A DNA stretch of 22,007 nucleotides, taken from the NCBI GenBank assembly GCA_945867725.1, contig CAMBJI010000003.1, forward strand, positions 1 to 22,007. The letters run 5' to 3'. Shown here piece after piece: positions 7,256 through 15,678 of this stretch. The notes under the pieces were generated by a model, which ran no database searches, was not told where the DNA came from, and saw only the letters and a program-made list of their open reading frames with translations. Position 1 is the stretch's first letter; every line of letters starts with the position of its first letter. The position numbers and the translations under genes are program-made. The DNA comes from Bordetella parapertussis. GTDB lineage: Bacteria; Pseudomonadota; Gammaproteobacteria; Burkholderiales; Burkholderiaceae_D.

Positions 7256-7906
7256 ATGCAGCAGGAAAAAATGCATTCTTCGAGCAAAAGCGTTCACCTG
7301 CGCCGCGAGCGAGGTGGCACGCTGACGGGCATTATCGTGGGCCTCATTCTCGGTTTGCTGATTGCTGTTGGTGTCGCCATCACGATCACCAAAACGCCTC
7401 TGCCTTTCGTGGACAAGATTAGCAAGCAGTTGCAGCCCGCCGGCGAACTGGGCGACCCGAACAAGACCTTGCCTGGTGGCGCGCGCGAGCGTCGCGAGCA
7501 GCTGACTGACAAAGACCCGGCCGTTCAGCAGGCCGCGCCCGCACCCGCGGTTACGCCGCAAGTCACACCGCAAGTTACCCCCCAAGTCACTGCGCCGCCA
7601 GCACCGGAGCGCTCGCGTGACAAGGAGAAGACGCCCCCGGCGCCAGCAGTCGATCCTGCGCCCGATGAGCGCTTCACCTATTATTTGCAAGCAGGTGCAT
7701 TTCGCGAACCCAGTGATGCGGAAGCCACCAAGGCCAAATTGGCTTTGATGGGTGTGGCAGCAAACATCGCTGAGCGCCAGTCCGATTTGGGCACGCTGTA
7801 TCGAGTGCGCGTGGGTCCGTTCTCTGATGTCGAGACCATGAATCGCACACGCGTACGGCTGTCCGACAATGGCGTTGATGTGGCCGTGGTTCGCGTACCA
7901 AAATAA
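7256..7906 (+). CDS. SPOR-domain cell-division/peptidoglycan-binding protein (FtsN-like)
   Basis: A 216-residue bitopic membrane protein. A basic cytoplasmic N-terminus is followed by a hydrophobic helix at about 25-47. A Pro/Ala/Gln-rich periplasmic linker follows, with four TPQV-type repeats (about 99-112). The C-terminal SPOR domain (about 138-216) contains YYLQAGAF, then LYRVRVGPFSD, the usual two halves of the fold. SPOR domains bind denuded glycan strands at the septum, so a divisome role like FtsN is likely. The architecture fits, though FtsN sequences diverge too much to name it with certainty. The ATG at 7256 was chosen because an AGGGTG ribosome site precedes it. It lies directly after argS, an order I recall from other Burkholderiales. 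Confidence 0.82.
   Translation: MQQEKMHSSSKSVHLRRERGGTLTGIIVGLILGLLIAVGVAITITKTPLPFVDKISKQLQPAGELGDPNKTLPGGARERREQLTDKDPAVQQAAPAPAVTPQVTPQVTPQVTAPPAPERSRDKEKTPPAPAVDPAPDERFTYYLQAGAFREPSDAEATKAKLALMGVAANIAERQSDLGTLYRVRVGPFSDVETMNRTRVRLSDNGVDVAVVRVPK
7550..7591 (+). repeat. tandem 12-bp coding repeat in the SPOR protein linker
   Basis: Three and a half 12-bp units encode V-T-P-Q repeats, differing mainly at third codon positions. They lie in the flexible periplasmic linker, where copy number can vary without harming the fold. Confidence 0.7.
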
Positions 7907-8007
7907 GCGTTTGTATCAAGTCGCCGCTGCCAGCGACCGCGATGATTTGTGGCACTTTTGATTGTTTCACTTTTCTTTTTTATCTTTAGCTCGTAACAGG
8001 ACATCTC

Positions 8008-8661
8008 ATGCGACTGATTCAAAAACTTCTGGTGCTGACCAGCTTCAGTTTGATTGCACTCTGTGCGAGCGCATCACCCTCCAATCCGGTTGAGGGCGTT
8101 GATTACCAGCGCTTGCAGCAGGCCCAGCCAACCGAAGCGGGCAAGAAAATCGAAGTACTTGAATTTTTTTGGTACGGCTGCCCGCATTGTTTTGCTTTTG
8201 AGCCTGCGCTCTCCGACTGGGCAAAAAAACATGCGGATCAGATTGTGTTTAAACGCATCCCGGTGGGCTTTCGCGAATCTTTCGTGCCACAGCAAAAGCT
8301 GTACTTTGCGCTGGAAGCTTTGAATCGCTTTGATGTGCACAAAGCCTATTTCGATGCGCTGCACATCGGCCGTCAGCGGCTGGACAAAGACGACTTGATC
8401 ATTGATTTTGTCGAGAAGCAGGGTATCGACCGCAAGAAATTTCTCGATGTCTTCAATTCATTTAGTGTGCAGTCCAAAGTGAGTCGAGTTCGTCAGATGC
8501 AGGACGCCTATCGTATCGAAGGCGTGCCCACTATCGTGATTGATGGTCAGTACGTGACCTCGCCTTCCATCGTCGGCGTGAATATGCGCGGACAACCCGA
8601 GGCGGCGATGAATATGGCGACCTTGCAAGTCATGGACGCACTGATTACCAAGAAAAAATGA
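8008..8661 (+). CDS. dsbA: periplasmic thiol:disulfide interchange protein DsbA
   Basis: A 217-residue thioredoxin-fold oxidase of the periplasm. The signal peptide covers about 1-22, with a basic start, a hydrophobic core LLVLTSFSLIALCA and an Ala-X-Ala cleavage region. The active site is CPHC at residues 58-61 within FFWYGCPHCF. The cis-proline loop is GVPT (172-175). The helical insertion lies between. DsbA donates disulfides to secreted proteins and is reoxidised by DsbB, which is not in this window. The gap from the previous gene is about 100 bp. The ATG at 8008 has a GGA 7 nt upstream. Confidence 0.93.
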   Translation: MRLIQKLLVLTSFSLIALCASASPSNPVEGVDYQRLQQAQPTEAGKKIEVLEFFWYGCPHCFAFEPALSDWAKKHADQIVFKRIPVGFRESFVPQQKLYFALEALNRFDVHKAYFDALHIGRQRLDKDDLIIDFVEKQGIDRKKFLDVFNSFSVQSKVSRVRQMQDAYRIEGVPTIVIDGQYVTSPSIVGVNMRGQPEAAMNMATLQVMDALITKKK

Positions 8662-8674
8662 GTACTTTTCTTCG

Positions 8675-9472
8675 ATGAAGCGCGTCTTCATCACGGGCGC
8701 GTCCAGCGGATTGGGGCTGGCGCTTGCGCGAGAATATGCATCGCAGGGCGCACAGCTGGGTCTTCTGGCGCGGCGTGAAAACGCTCTGACCGAACTCATT
8801 GCTTCGCTGCCGAATGCGCAGTTGCATCGACTTTACGCGGTTGATGTCAATGATCACGCAGCACTCGCTGCTGCGGCCAGCGATTTCATGGCCCAGGCGG
8901 GCGGTATTGATGTCGTGATCGCCAATGCCGGTATTTCTTATGGCACGTTGACCGAGCGGCCTGCGGATCTGGCGGTGTTTGACAAGATCATGCAGACCAA
9001 TCTGGTGGCGACCGTCGCGACTTTTTCTCCGTTTATCACTGCGATGAAGTCGCAAGCCGCAGCCGGGCAGCGCGGCATGCGATTGGTCGGTATCGCCAGC
9101 GTTGCCGGCATTCGTGGTTTGCCCGGTGCCGAAGCCTACAGCGCATCCAAAGCCGCAGTGATCAGCTATTGCGAATCGCTGCGCGTGGCCTTGCGCCGCC
9201 ATGCCATTGAGGTCGTGACCATTGCGCCGGGTTATATCGATACACCGATGACGCAGATCAATACCTATCCCATGCCTTTTCTGATGCCGGCGGAAGCGTT
9301 TGCACGACAAGCGGTCAGAGCGATTGCATCAGGCCGCAGTTATGTCGTGATTCCCTGGCCCATGCGCGGTGTCTCGTGGCTGCTTCGTTGTTTGCCCAAC
9401 TGGTTGTATGACCGTGTAATGGCGCACGCGCCTTATAAAGCTTCGTATCAGGAATTCAACGACGCACCATGA
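8675..9472 (+). CDS. short-chain dehydrogenase/reductase (classical SDR)
   Basis: A 265-residue Rossmann-fold oxidoreductase. The cofactor motif GASSGLG is at 8-14 and the NAG motif at 84-86. The catalytic set is Ser142, Tyr155 and Lys159 (YSASK). The C-terminal part has a hydrophobic patch (WPMRGVSWLLRCLPNWLY, about 228-245) that may touch the membrane, as in SDRs acting on lipid substrates. The substrate is unknown. It begins 13 nt after dsbA and overlaps the next gene by 4 bp, so it sits in a dsbA-SDR-btuF-like operon. Confidence 0.85.
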   Translation: MKRVFITGASSGLGLALAREYASQGAQLGLLARRENALTELIASLPNAQLHRLYAVDVNDHAALAAAASDFMAQAGGIDVVIANAGISYGTLTERPADLAVFDKIMQTNLVATVATFSPFITAMKSQAAAGQRGMRLVGIASVAGIRGLPGAEAYSASKAAVISYCESLRVALRRHAIEVVTIAPGYIDTPMTQINTYPMPFLMPAEAFARQAVRAIASGRSYVVIPWPMRGVSWLLRCLPNWLYDRVMAHAPYKASYQEFNDAP

Positions 9473-10266
9473 CTCTGCTGACTGATGCGATCGGCCAAGA
9501 GCATGCGGTCATTGATCCTGCCCGGCCGCCGCGCATTGTGTCGCTGGTGCCTTCGGTCACCGAGCTAGTGTGTGATTTGGGTTTGTCATCTTGGCTGGTA
9601 GGTCGGACCGGGTTTTGTATTCATCCTCAGCCGGTGTTGGCTGATGTGCCCAAGATTGGCGGCACCAAGGATATAAACATCGACAAGATACGCGCGCTTG
9701 CGCCCACGCATCTGATTGTCAATGTCGATGAAAATGAAAAGCCCACGGTGGATACGCTGGCGCAGTTCATTCCGAATGTCATCGTCACGCATCCACTGGC
9801 GCCGGAAGATAACCTCAATTTGTACAGGCTTCTGGGCGGCGTTTTCAATGCGAGCGAAAAAGCTGAGCAGTTATGCGCAGCTTTTGTGCGTGAGTACGAG
9901 GCGACACGATTGCTTGCGCAATCATCGCCTTATCGTGTGCTGTATTGCATCTGGAAAGATCCGTGGATGACGGTATCGCGTGATACCTATATCGCGCGCA
10001 TGCTGGCGCTGATTGGTTGGCAGCAGTGCGAGATCAAGTCAGACAAACGCTATCCTGACTTTCGTTGGGATTCAGCGCTCGTTGATGCGGTGGACGAAAT
10101 ATTGTTATCCACCGAGCCATATCATTTCACTGAGACACACTCAAATGCTCTCGAAATTCAGCTGGGTAAGCCGGTGCGTCTGGTAGATGGTGAGCGATTA
10201 TCCTGGTACGGCAGCCGGGCCATTGCAGGCTTGGCTTATTTGCGAGAGCTTTCGGCCGCAGGTTGA
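9469..10266 (+). CDS. BtuF-like substrate-binding-fold protein without signal peptide
   Basis: A 265-residue protein of the helical-backbone metal/cobalamin receptor family (BtuF/FhuD-like). It opens with PPRIVSLVPSVTELVCDLGL, the usual first strand-helix of these proteins, followed by LVGRTGFCIHP and KIGGTKDINIDKIRALAPTHLIV. Typical members bind vitamin B12 or iron-siderophore in the periplasm and feed an ABC importer. Here the N-terminus is hydrophilic, with no export signal or lipobox, and no permease, ATPase or TonB receptor adjoins. A cytoplasmic ligand-binding or sensing role is possible. An upstream start is not plausible because the gene overlaps the SDR stop by 4 bp. Confidence 0.75.
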   Translation: MTLLTDAIGQEHAVIDPARPPRIVSLVPSVTELVCDLGLSSWLVGRTGFCIHPQPVLADVPKIGGTKDINIDKIRALAPTHLIVNVDENEKPTVDTLAQFIPNVIVTHPLAPEDNLNLYRLLGGVFNASEKAEQLCAAFVREYEATRLLAQSSPYRVLYCIWKDPWMTVSRDTYIARMLALIGWQQCEIKSDKRYPDFRWDSALVDAVDEILLSTEPYHFTETHSNALEIQLGKPVRLVDGERLSWYGSRAIAGLAYLRELSAAG

Positions 10267-10292
10267 TGGCGTGTTTCGGCGGTGTGTGTATA

Positions 10293-10315
10293 GCTTTGCC
10301 GGCTGAACAAAGCCG
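10293..10315. other. weak hairpin between convergent genes
   Basis: GCTTTG/CAAAGC (10293-10298 with 10308-10313) and CGGCT/AGCCG (10300-10304 with 10311-10315) are alternative, mutually exclusive stems, followed by AAAATTTT. It lies between the convergent BtuF-like and XRE genes and may end either transcript, but neither arm has a proper T-tract. Confidence 0.25.
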
Positions 10316-10386
10316 AAAATTTTCGCAACTTAAAAAATGGCACTAAATCTTTGATGTGCGATAGCCCAACGCCGCACGGTGATGCT

Positions 10387-10779
10387 TTATTTTTTCTTGT
10401 TCAGTCGTATGATCAGACGCAGAATCTCGCGCGCCATTTGACGTTGGGGTTCGTCCAGCTCTTGCAGGCTGTTCAGCAACCGGAGATCGACTGACGAGAG
10501 CTGGGCAGCTTGCCCCTTCCCCTTGTTGACTTCATTGCCAAACCGTAGCCAGTCGGCGGGAACATCCAGCCAGCTCGCCAGAGCGCGCAATTTATCTTGA
10601 GTAGGAATCGATTCCCCGTGCAACCATTTACGCGCAGCGTGCACGGTAACGGATTGGCCCTGAAAGCGATGATTAAACTCTCTGGCAAGTTCGGTGGGGC
10701 TGCGAGGCGAGTAACCTGCGTTACTCAGCGCTTGACGCATCCGCTCGCTGAAAGCCATATGTTCTTCTAATGAATTCAT
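10387..10779 (-). CDS. small XRE-type helix-turn-helix DNA-binding protein
   Basis: A 130-residue protein. An N-terminal HTH covers about residues 15-80: ALSNAGYSPRSPTELAREF, then TVHAARKWLHGESIPTQDKLRALASWLDVPADWLRFG. This layout resembles phage-repressor-like regulators. A C-terminal helical tail of about 40 residues ends in a basic cluster (RLNKKK). No ligand domain is visible. It is probably a transcription regulator, but its targets are not shown by the context. It is transcribed alone, and the upstream region holds an interrupted palindrome that may be an autoregulatory operator. Confidence 0.72.
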   Translation of the reverse strand: MNSLEEHMAFSERMRQALSNAGYSPRSPTELAREFNHRFQGQSVTVHAARKWLHGESIPTQDKLRALASWLDVPADWLRFGNEVNKGKGQAAQLSSVDLRLLNSLQELDEPQRQMAREILRLIIRLNKKK

Positions 10780-10792
10780 AAATAGAAATATT

Positions 10793-10827
10793 GCACGTAA
10801 GAGTGTAATAGTCAGTACTCTCAGTGC
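10793..10827. promoter_or_regulatory. interrupted palindrome upstream of the XRE gene (possible operator)
   Basis: Arms GCAC/GTGC (10793-10796, 10824-10827) and AGAGT/ACTCT (10800-10804, 10817-10821) are nested about a common centre, 14-48 bp before the XRE start codon. A self-binding site of the XRE protein is an inference from position and symmetry. Confidence 0.3.
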
Positions 10828-10886
10828 ATACCGTCTGTATAAAACACGCGAATTTAACTTTGCGCAATCTTTTCAAGAGAGGAATC

Positions 10887-10943
10887 GTGGGTGACCTGCT
10901 TAAAAGTTACTATGAAAAAACTGACTACGAGTTTGATTTATAA
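10887..10943 (+). CDS. possible 18-residue small ORF in an intergenic gap
   Basis: A GTG start at 10887 is preceded at the right distance by AGAGAGGA and gives the peptide MGDLLKSYYEKTDYEFDL, ending at TAA (10941-10943). It lies on the plus strand in an AT-rich gap between two minus-strand genes. The peptide is soluble and acidic-aromatic. No family is recognised and it may be chance. Nothing else is seen in 10828-11016 apart from a GGTTTTT...AAAAACC inverted repeat. Confidence 0.2.
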   Translation: MGDLLKSYYEKTDYEFDL

Positions 10944-11016
10944 ATGGCGGCCGGTTTTTTAAGAGTTAAATAAAAACCAAGACACCACACGCAATCATTA
11001 GAAAATTTTTGATTTA

Positions 11017-12087
11017 TTACACGAAACTTACAAAACGCCAGATATGATTTTCATCTCGGAAGCGTCTTAGCTCTCCGGCATACCAAAGCCGATGAAGGTG
11101 GGCCAGCGCTTCACCCATCGCAAAAGTGAGCTGATGCATATCCAGCTCACGTCGAAACATGATGGGAACAATATCGGCAGCGGATTGAGGCGTGACGCAG
11201 GCAGCTTTGACTTCGGCCAGTCGGTCCGCATGATGCGAGGCCAGTTGTGCGATGCGCTTGTGCAGACCACGAAAAGGTTTTCCATGCGAAGGCAGTACTA
11301 GAGTGTGCTCGGGTAAAGAGCTGAATTTTTGAATTGAATCGAGAAAATTACCGACTGCATCCGATTCAGGTTCGATCGCAAACACCGACGTATTCGTCGA
11401 AATTCTCGGCAAGACCATATCGCCAGAAATCAATACATTCAGATCAGCGCAATATAGTGCTGCATGTTCAGGTGAATGACCGGTACCGATAATTACGCGC
11501 CATTGATGCGCGCCAATCGACACAGGGCGGCTCTCTTCAAGGCGAATAAAACTTTCTGGTACGGCCGGTACCAATGTTGGGTAGTAATTCTGACGTCCTT
11601 CTAACTGCGCAATCATCGTTTCATCGTTGAGACCGTGCTGCTGAAAATACGGCAGCATCGAAGGACCATCAGCACCGGGTAGACCAGCGGCCATCATGCG
11701 CGCAAATCCATACTCCCCGACCGTCATGTAGAGCGGCACCTGCCAGCGCTCGCATAACCACACCGATAAACCCACATGGTCGGGATGACAGTGCGTCACG
11801 ATCACGCGAAACACCGGTAAGCCGCGCAGTTCGTGTGCAAAAATCGATTCCCATGCATCGCGGGTCGCATCGCTTGCGATACCGCAATCCACAATTGTCC
11901 AGCCGTGTTCGACGGAGCCATCGGCTCCTTCGCGCATATCTTCCAGCAGCCACAGATTGATATGGTTGAGCGCGAATGGCAGACCCATCCGCAGCCAACG
12001 TACGCCTGGAGCGACTTCCATGGTTGTGCCAGTGGCGGGCAGCGTCTCGCCAAAGACATATTCGAGCTCGGATTCTTGAGGATTCAT
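11017..12087 (-). CDS. metallo-beta-lactamase-fold hydrolase
   Basis: A 356-residue protein with the metal motif THCHPDHVG (His99, His101, Asp103, His104), then GTGHSPEHAALY, ISGDMVLP and PSHGKPF, the remaining ligand positions of the MBL superfamily. A C-terminal winged-helix-like tail (LTFAMGEALAHLHRLWYAGELRR) is typical of the LACTB2-like subgroup, whose members hydrolyse thioesters, lactones or RNA. The ATG at 12087 starts a natural N-terminus. An in-frame ATG at 12144 would add 19 residues without a ribosome site. It is divergent from liuR and shares its palindromic control site, so a thioester-hydrolase role beside leucine catabolism is possible. The substrate is not proven. Confidence 0.8.
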   Translation of the reverse strand: MNPQESELEYVFGETLPATGTTMEVAPGVRWLRMGLPFALNHINLWLLEDMREGADGSVEHGWTIVDCGIASDATRDAWESIFAHELRGLPVFRVIVTHCHPDHVGLSVWLCERWQVPLYMTVGEYGFARMMAAGLPGADGPSMLPYFQQHGLNDETMIAQLEGRQNYYPTLVPAVPESFIRLEESRPVSIGAHQWRVIIGTGHSPEHAALYCADLNVLISGDMVLPRISTNTSVFAIEPESDAVGNFLDSIQKFSSLPEHTLVLPSHGKPFRGLHKRIAQLASHHADRLAEVKAACVTPQSAADIVPIMFRRELDMHQLTFAMGEALAHLHRLWYAGELRRFRDENHIWRFVSFV

Positions 12088-12178
12088 AGTGCCCAACTTA
12101 TGGAAAATAGAATGAAAGAGAACGCCGTGCAGCGGGGTTCCCATTTGCGCAGGTCGCGCCTACAATACGGCTTCACTT

Positions 12179-12196
12179 GACGTTTACGTAAACGTC
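12179..12196. promoter_or_regulatory. perfect 18-bp palindrome, probable LiuR operator
   Basis: GACGTTTACGTAAACGTC reads identically on both strands and lies 26 bp before the liuR ATG, between it and the divergent MBL gene. It resembles the ACGT-centred site reported for LiuR in comparative genomics (from memory, not checked). A rightward TTGACG (12177-12182) overlaps it. On the leftward strand TTTACG and TATTGT are 19 bp apart, the long spacing seen at MerR-family promoters. Confidence 0.7.
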
Positions 12197-12221
12197 GATT
12201 CTAGCGCTATTCCGTATCCTT

Positions 12222-12650
12222 ATGGCAACTTACACGATTACCGAGCTGGCGAGGGAATTCGACATCACGCCCCGTGCGATTCGATTTTACGAGGATCAGG
12301 GCTTATTGAGTCCCAGCCGCGAAGGCGCCGGCGGACGCACGCGCGTCTATGGTGCGCGCGATCGCACCCGCCTGAAGCTGACCTTGCGTGGCAAGCGACT
12401 GGGTCTGACGCTCTCCGAGATTCGCGATCTGGTCGATATGTACGAATCCCCCAAGGATTCTGCTGCGCAGCTCAAGCGATTCATGGCGGTACTCGCCAGA
12501 CATCGCGAATCACTGGAGCAGCAGCGCGAAGATATTGAAGTGACCCTCGCTGAAATCGCGGCGCATGAAGAAAAATGTCAGCATATGCTCGACGAGCATC
12601 CAGCCAGTCAACGGTCCCGGGCAAAATCTGCCGCTCGTCGCGCCGCCTGA
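12222..12650 (+). CDS. liuR: MerR-family regulator of leucine/isovalerate catabolism (LiuR)
   Basis: A 142-residue MerR protein. The winged HTH is at about 4-70: [30 protein letters not shown], then [28 protein letters not shown] dimerisation coiled coil follows at about 75-125. The tail is short, basic and Ala/Arg/Ser rich. LiuR proteins are repressors of branched-chain amino-acid catabolism genes, relieved by pathway CoA intermediates. One cysteine (EEKCQHM, near 121) is present, but no metal-binding cysteine set, so a metal sensor is unlikely. The gene lies 23 bp before liuA and just after the palindrome, fitting autoregulation. Confidence 0.85.
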   Translation: MATYTITELAREFDITPRAIRFYEDQGLLSPSREGAGGRTRVYGARDRTRLKLTLRGKRLGLTLSEIRDLVDMYESPKDSAAQLKRFMAVLARHRESLEQQREDIEVTLAEIAAHEEKCQHMLDEHPASQRSRAKSAARRAA

Positions 12651-12673
12651 AAAATACTGCAACGGAGATACGC

Positions 12674-13858
12674 ATGACGGATTTACCGGGACTGAGCTTT
12701 GATCATGGCGATGATATCGCTGCACTGCGCGACGCAGTGCGTGAATTTGCTGCTGTCGAGATCGCGCCGCGCGCTGCGGAAATCGATCGTACGGATCAAT
12801 TTCCCATGGACTTGTGGCGCAAGATGGGTGATGTCGGTTTGCTGGGTGTGACGGTCGAAGAAAGTCTCGGCGGTAGTGGCTTGGGTTATCTGGCCCATAT
12901 CATCACAATGGAAGAAATTTCAAGAGCATCTGCCTCGGTCGGCCTGTCGTATGGTGCGCATTCCAACTTGTGCGTGAATCAGATTCGTCGTAATGGCACC
13001 GATGCGCAGCGCGCTGCGTATCTGCCCAAACTGATTTCGGGTGAACATGTCGGTGCGCTCGCCATGTCGGAACCGAATGCCGGCTCTGATGTGGTGAGCA
13101 TGAAACTGCGCGCTGATTTTAAAGGCGATCACTGGGTACTCAATGGCAGCAAGATGTGGATTACCAATGGCCCTGACGCTGATGTACTGGTGGTCTATGC
13201 GAAAAATGATATCGAAGCCGGCCCACGCGGCATCACCGCTTTTCTGATTGAAAAAAACTTTCCTGGTTTCTCTGTCGCGCAAAAACTCGACAAGCTCGGT
13301 ATGCGCGGTTCGCACACAGGCGAACTGGTGTTTCAGGATTGCCGTGTGCCCGCAGAGAACGTACTCGGTGGACTGGGGCGTGGCGTGAATGTGCTGATGT
13401 CGGGTTTGGATTATGAGCGTGCCGTGTTGTCGGGAGGTCCGTTAGGGATCATGCAGGCTTGCATGGACGCAGTCGTACCTTATGTTCATGACCGCAAGCA
13501 GTTCGGCCAGCCGATTGGTGAATTCCAGCTCATGCAAGGAAAACTTGCTGATATGTATTCCACCATGATGGCTTGCAAAGCCTATGTGTACGCAGTGGGA
13601 CAAGCTTGTGATCGCGCCAAATCGCCCGAACAGATACGCGCGTTACGCAAGGATGCAGCCGGTGCGATTTTGTATTCTGCCGAGAAGGCCACGTGGATGG
13701 CAGGAGAAGCAATTCAAACGCTCGGTGGCAATGGTTATATCAACGAGTATCCGGTGGGCCGCTTGTGGCGCGATGCCAAACTGTATGAAATTGGTGCGGG
13801 CACCAGTGAAATACGACGCATGCTGATCGGCCGTGAACTCTTCGCTGAAACCTCCTGA
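12674..13858 (+). CDS. liuA: isovaleryl-CoA dehydrogenase
   Basis: A 394-residue FAD acyl-CoA dehydrogenase that oxidises isovaleryl-CoA to 3-methylcrotonyl-CoA and passes electrons to ETF. The family stretch [10 protein letters not shown] (131-140) is present. The catalytic base is Glu248 in [16 protein letters not shown], at the position used by isovaleryl-CoA dehydrogenase, rather than the C-terminal position of most relatives. The latter carries YEIGAGTSE, Gly instead of Glu in the usual YEG site. [30 protein letters not shown] is diagnostic. The ATG at 12674 follows GGAG. The open frame extends 33 codons into liuR but without homology. Confidence 0.95.
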   Translation: MTDLPGLSFDHGDDIAALRDAVREFAAVEIAPRAAEIDRTDQFPMDLWRKMGDVGLLGVTVEESLGGSGLGYLAHIITMEEISRASASVGLSYGAHSNLCVNQIRRNGTDAQRAAYLPKLISGEHVGALAMSEPNAGSDVVSMKLRADFKGDHWVLNGSKMWITNGPDADVLVVYAKNDIEAGPRGITAFLIEKNFPGFSVAQKLDKLGMRGSHTGELVFQDCRVPAENVLGGLGRGVNVLMSGLDYERAVLSGGPLGIMQACMDAVVPYVHDRKQFGQPIGEFQLMQGKLADMYSTMMACKAYVYAVGQACDRAKSPEQIRALRKDAAGAILYSAEKATWMAGEAIQTLGGNGYINEYPVGRLWRDAKLYEIGAGTSEIRRMLIGRELFAETS

Positions 13859-13871
13859 CCCTCATCGTCTC

Positions 13872-15659
13872 ATGCAGAATTTCCCCAAGCTCCTGTCGTC
13901 ACAAATCGCATTCGATATTGCGCGCGTGCTGCTAGATGGTTTCGACAAGCACTATCGTTTGTTTCGACAATCGAGTCAGGCCGCGCATCGTCATTTCGAG
14001 CAAATGACCTGGACGAAGGCCCAGACTGAGGCGCGTGACCGGATTGCGTTTTATGAATTGCGCGTCAAGGAATGCGTGCAGACGCTCGAAGATGAATACG
14101 ATGAAGCAGACTTGTCTGACACCGTTTGGCGCGAAGTAAAACTGCATTACATCGGTATGCTGACGGATCATCGCCAGCCTGAACTGGCTGAGACATTTTT
14201 TAACTCAGTCTGCTGCAAGATTTTGCATCGCACCTACTTCAATAACGATTTCATTTTCGTGCGGCCGGGAGTCTCTACCGAATATATCGAGCCGGCCGAT
14301 ACCACACCCACCTATCGCGTTTATTACCCCGGCGCTGAAGGTCTAGCTAAATCACTGCGACGCATGGTGACCAATTTCCAATTCGGTTGCGAATTCGCTG
14401 ACCTCGATCGGGATGTGGCACAGGTCGCGGCATGGTTGACTCGCGTCATGGGTCATGCGGCACTTGAACCTAATCATCAGATACAGATATTGTCCAGCCC
14501 GTTTTTCCGTAACAAAGGCGCGTATCTGGTTGGAAAAATTCTCAATGGCGGGCGTGAATATCCTTTTGTGATTCCGGTGCTGCATAATCGTCGCGGTCAC
14601 CTCATACTCGATACCGTACTCACGGATGTAGGTCTGATTACCCTGTTGTTTTCATTTACGCGCGCTTACTTTCAAGTAGATATGGAAGTGCCTTCTGCGT
14701 ATGTGAAATTCTTGCGCAGCATGCTGCCTAACAAACCGCGCAGTGAGATCTACACTATTCTGGGTTTGCAAAAGCAGGGTAAGGCGGCCTTCTATCGCGA
14801 CTTCCTGCATCACCTTGCACATTCGTCCGATAGCTTCGAAATCGCCCCCGGCATTCGCGGCTTGGTGATGGTGGTTTTTTCGCTGCCTTCGTTTCCTTAT
14901 GTGTTCAAGGCGATCAAGGACAGTTTTCCACCGCCCAAAGAAACAACGCGCGCCTTGGTCAAGGAAAAGTATCAGCTGGTCAAATGCCACGACCGTGTGG
15001 GCCGCATGGCCGACACGTTGGAGTATTCGGATGTCGCGTTCCCGCGTTCGCGCTTTTCAGAAGAACTACTCGCTGAACTGAAAGCGGTGGCGCCCTCGCT
15101 GGTCGAAGAGGATGATGATCAAATTATCGTTCGCCACTTGTACATCGAGCGCCGCATGACACCGCTGAATATCTGGCTGACCGAGGCAGAGGCTGCAGGT
15201 GATGAAGCCAAGCTTGAGCACGGTGTGATGGAGTACGGTAATTCGATCAAGGATTTGGTGGCCGCCAATATTTTCCCCGGCGACATGCTGTACAAAAATT
15301 TCGGCGTCACGCGACAGGGACGCGTGGTGTTTTACGATTACGATGAAATCGAATACATCTCCGACTGCAATTTCCGCGATATACCCGCGCCGCGCAACGA
15401 AGAAGATGAAATGTCGGCCGAGCCTTGGTATTCGGTTGCGAAAAATGATGTATTTCCCGAGCAGTTTGGTGTCTTTTTGCTGGGAAATCCCAAAGTCAGA
15501 AAGTATTTCATGAAGCATCATGCTGATCTGCTGACGGCAGATTACTGGCGTCAGCGAAAATTGCGGATTCAGGATGGGCAAGTCGAAGATGTCTTTCCGT
15601 ATCCGCAGGAAATCCGATTTATTAACCAGGCAAATGACCCGGCCGTAAAAGCGGCCTGA
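13872..15659 (+). CDS. aceK: isocitrate dehydrogenase kinase/phosphatase
   Basis: A 595-residue bifunctional enzyme that phosphorylates isocitrate dehydrogenase to shut it down and reopens it by dephosphorylation, directing isocitrate to the glyoxylate shunt. An N-terminal regulatory domain (about 1-310) with [16 protein letters not shown] is followed by a kinase-like domain ([18 protein letters not shown], then the catalytic [22 protein letters not shown] region and CNFRDIP). Length is close to E. coli AceK (578). The ATG at 13872 matches the family N-terminus. A GTG at 13833 overlapping liuA is possible. It follows liuA by 13 nt, so it is co-transcribed with leucine catabolism rather than with aceBA. 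Confidence 0.93.
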   Translation: MQNFPKLLSSQIAFDIARVLLDGFDKHYRLFRQSSQAAHRHFEQMTWTKAQTEARDRIAFYELRVKECVQTLEDEYDEADLSDTVWREVKLHYIGMLTDHRQPELAETFFNSVCCKILHRTYFNNDFIFVRPGVSTEYIEPADTTPTYRVYYPGAEGLAKSLRRMVTNFQFGCEFADLDRDVAQVAAWLTRVMGHAALEPNHQIQILSSPFFRNKGAYLVGKILNGGREYPFVIPVLHNRRGHLILDTVLTDVGLITLLFSFTRAYFQVDMEVPSAYVKFLRSMLPNKPRSEIYTILGLQKQGKAAFYRDFLHHLAHSSDSFEIAPGIRGLVMVVFSLPSFPYVFKAIKDSFPPPKETTRALVKEKYQLVKCHDRVGRMADTLEYSDVAFPRSRFSEELLAELKAVAPSLVEEDDDQIIVRHLYIERRMTPLNIWLTEAEAAGDEAKLEHGVMEYGNSIKDLVAANIFPGDMLYKNFGVTRQGRVVFYDYDEIEYISDCNFRDIPAPRNEEDEMSAEPWYSVAKNDVFPEQFGVFLLGNPKVRKYFMKHHADLLTADYWRQRKLRIQDGQVEDVFPYPQEIRFINQANDPAVKAA

Positions 15660-15678
15660 ATTTTTATTGGAGAGAGCA

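Noticed and set aside
10952..10979. GGTTTTT...AAAAACC inverted repeat as a terminator
   Set aside because: The stem is almost all A-T, the loop is long and no T-tract follows in either direction.
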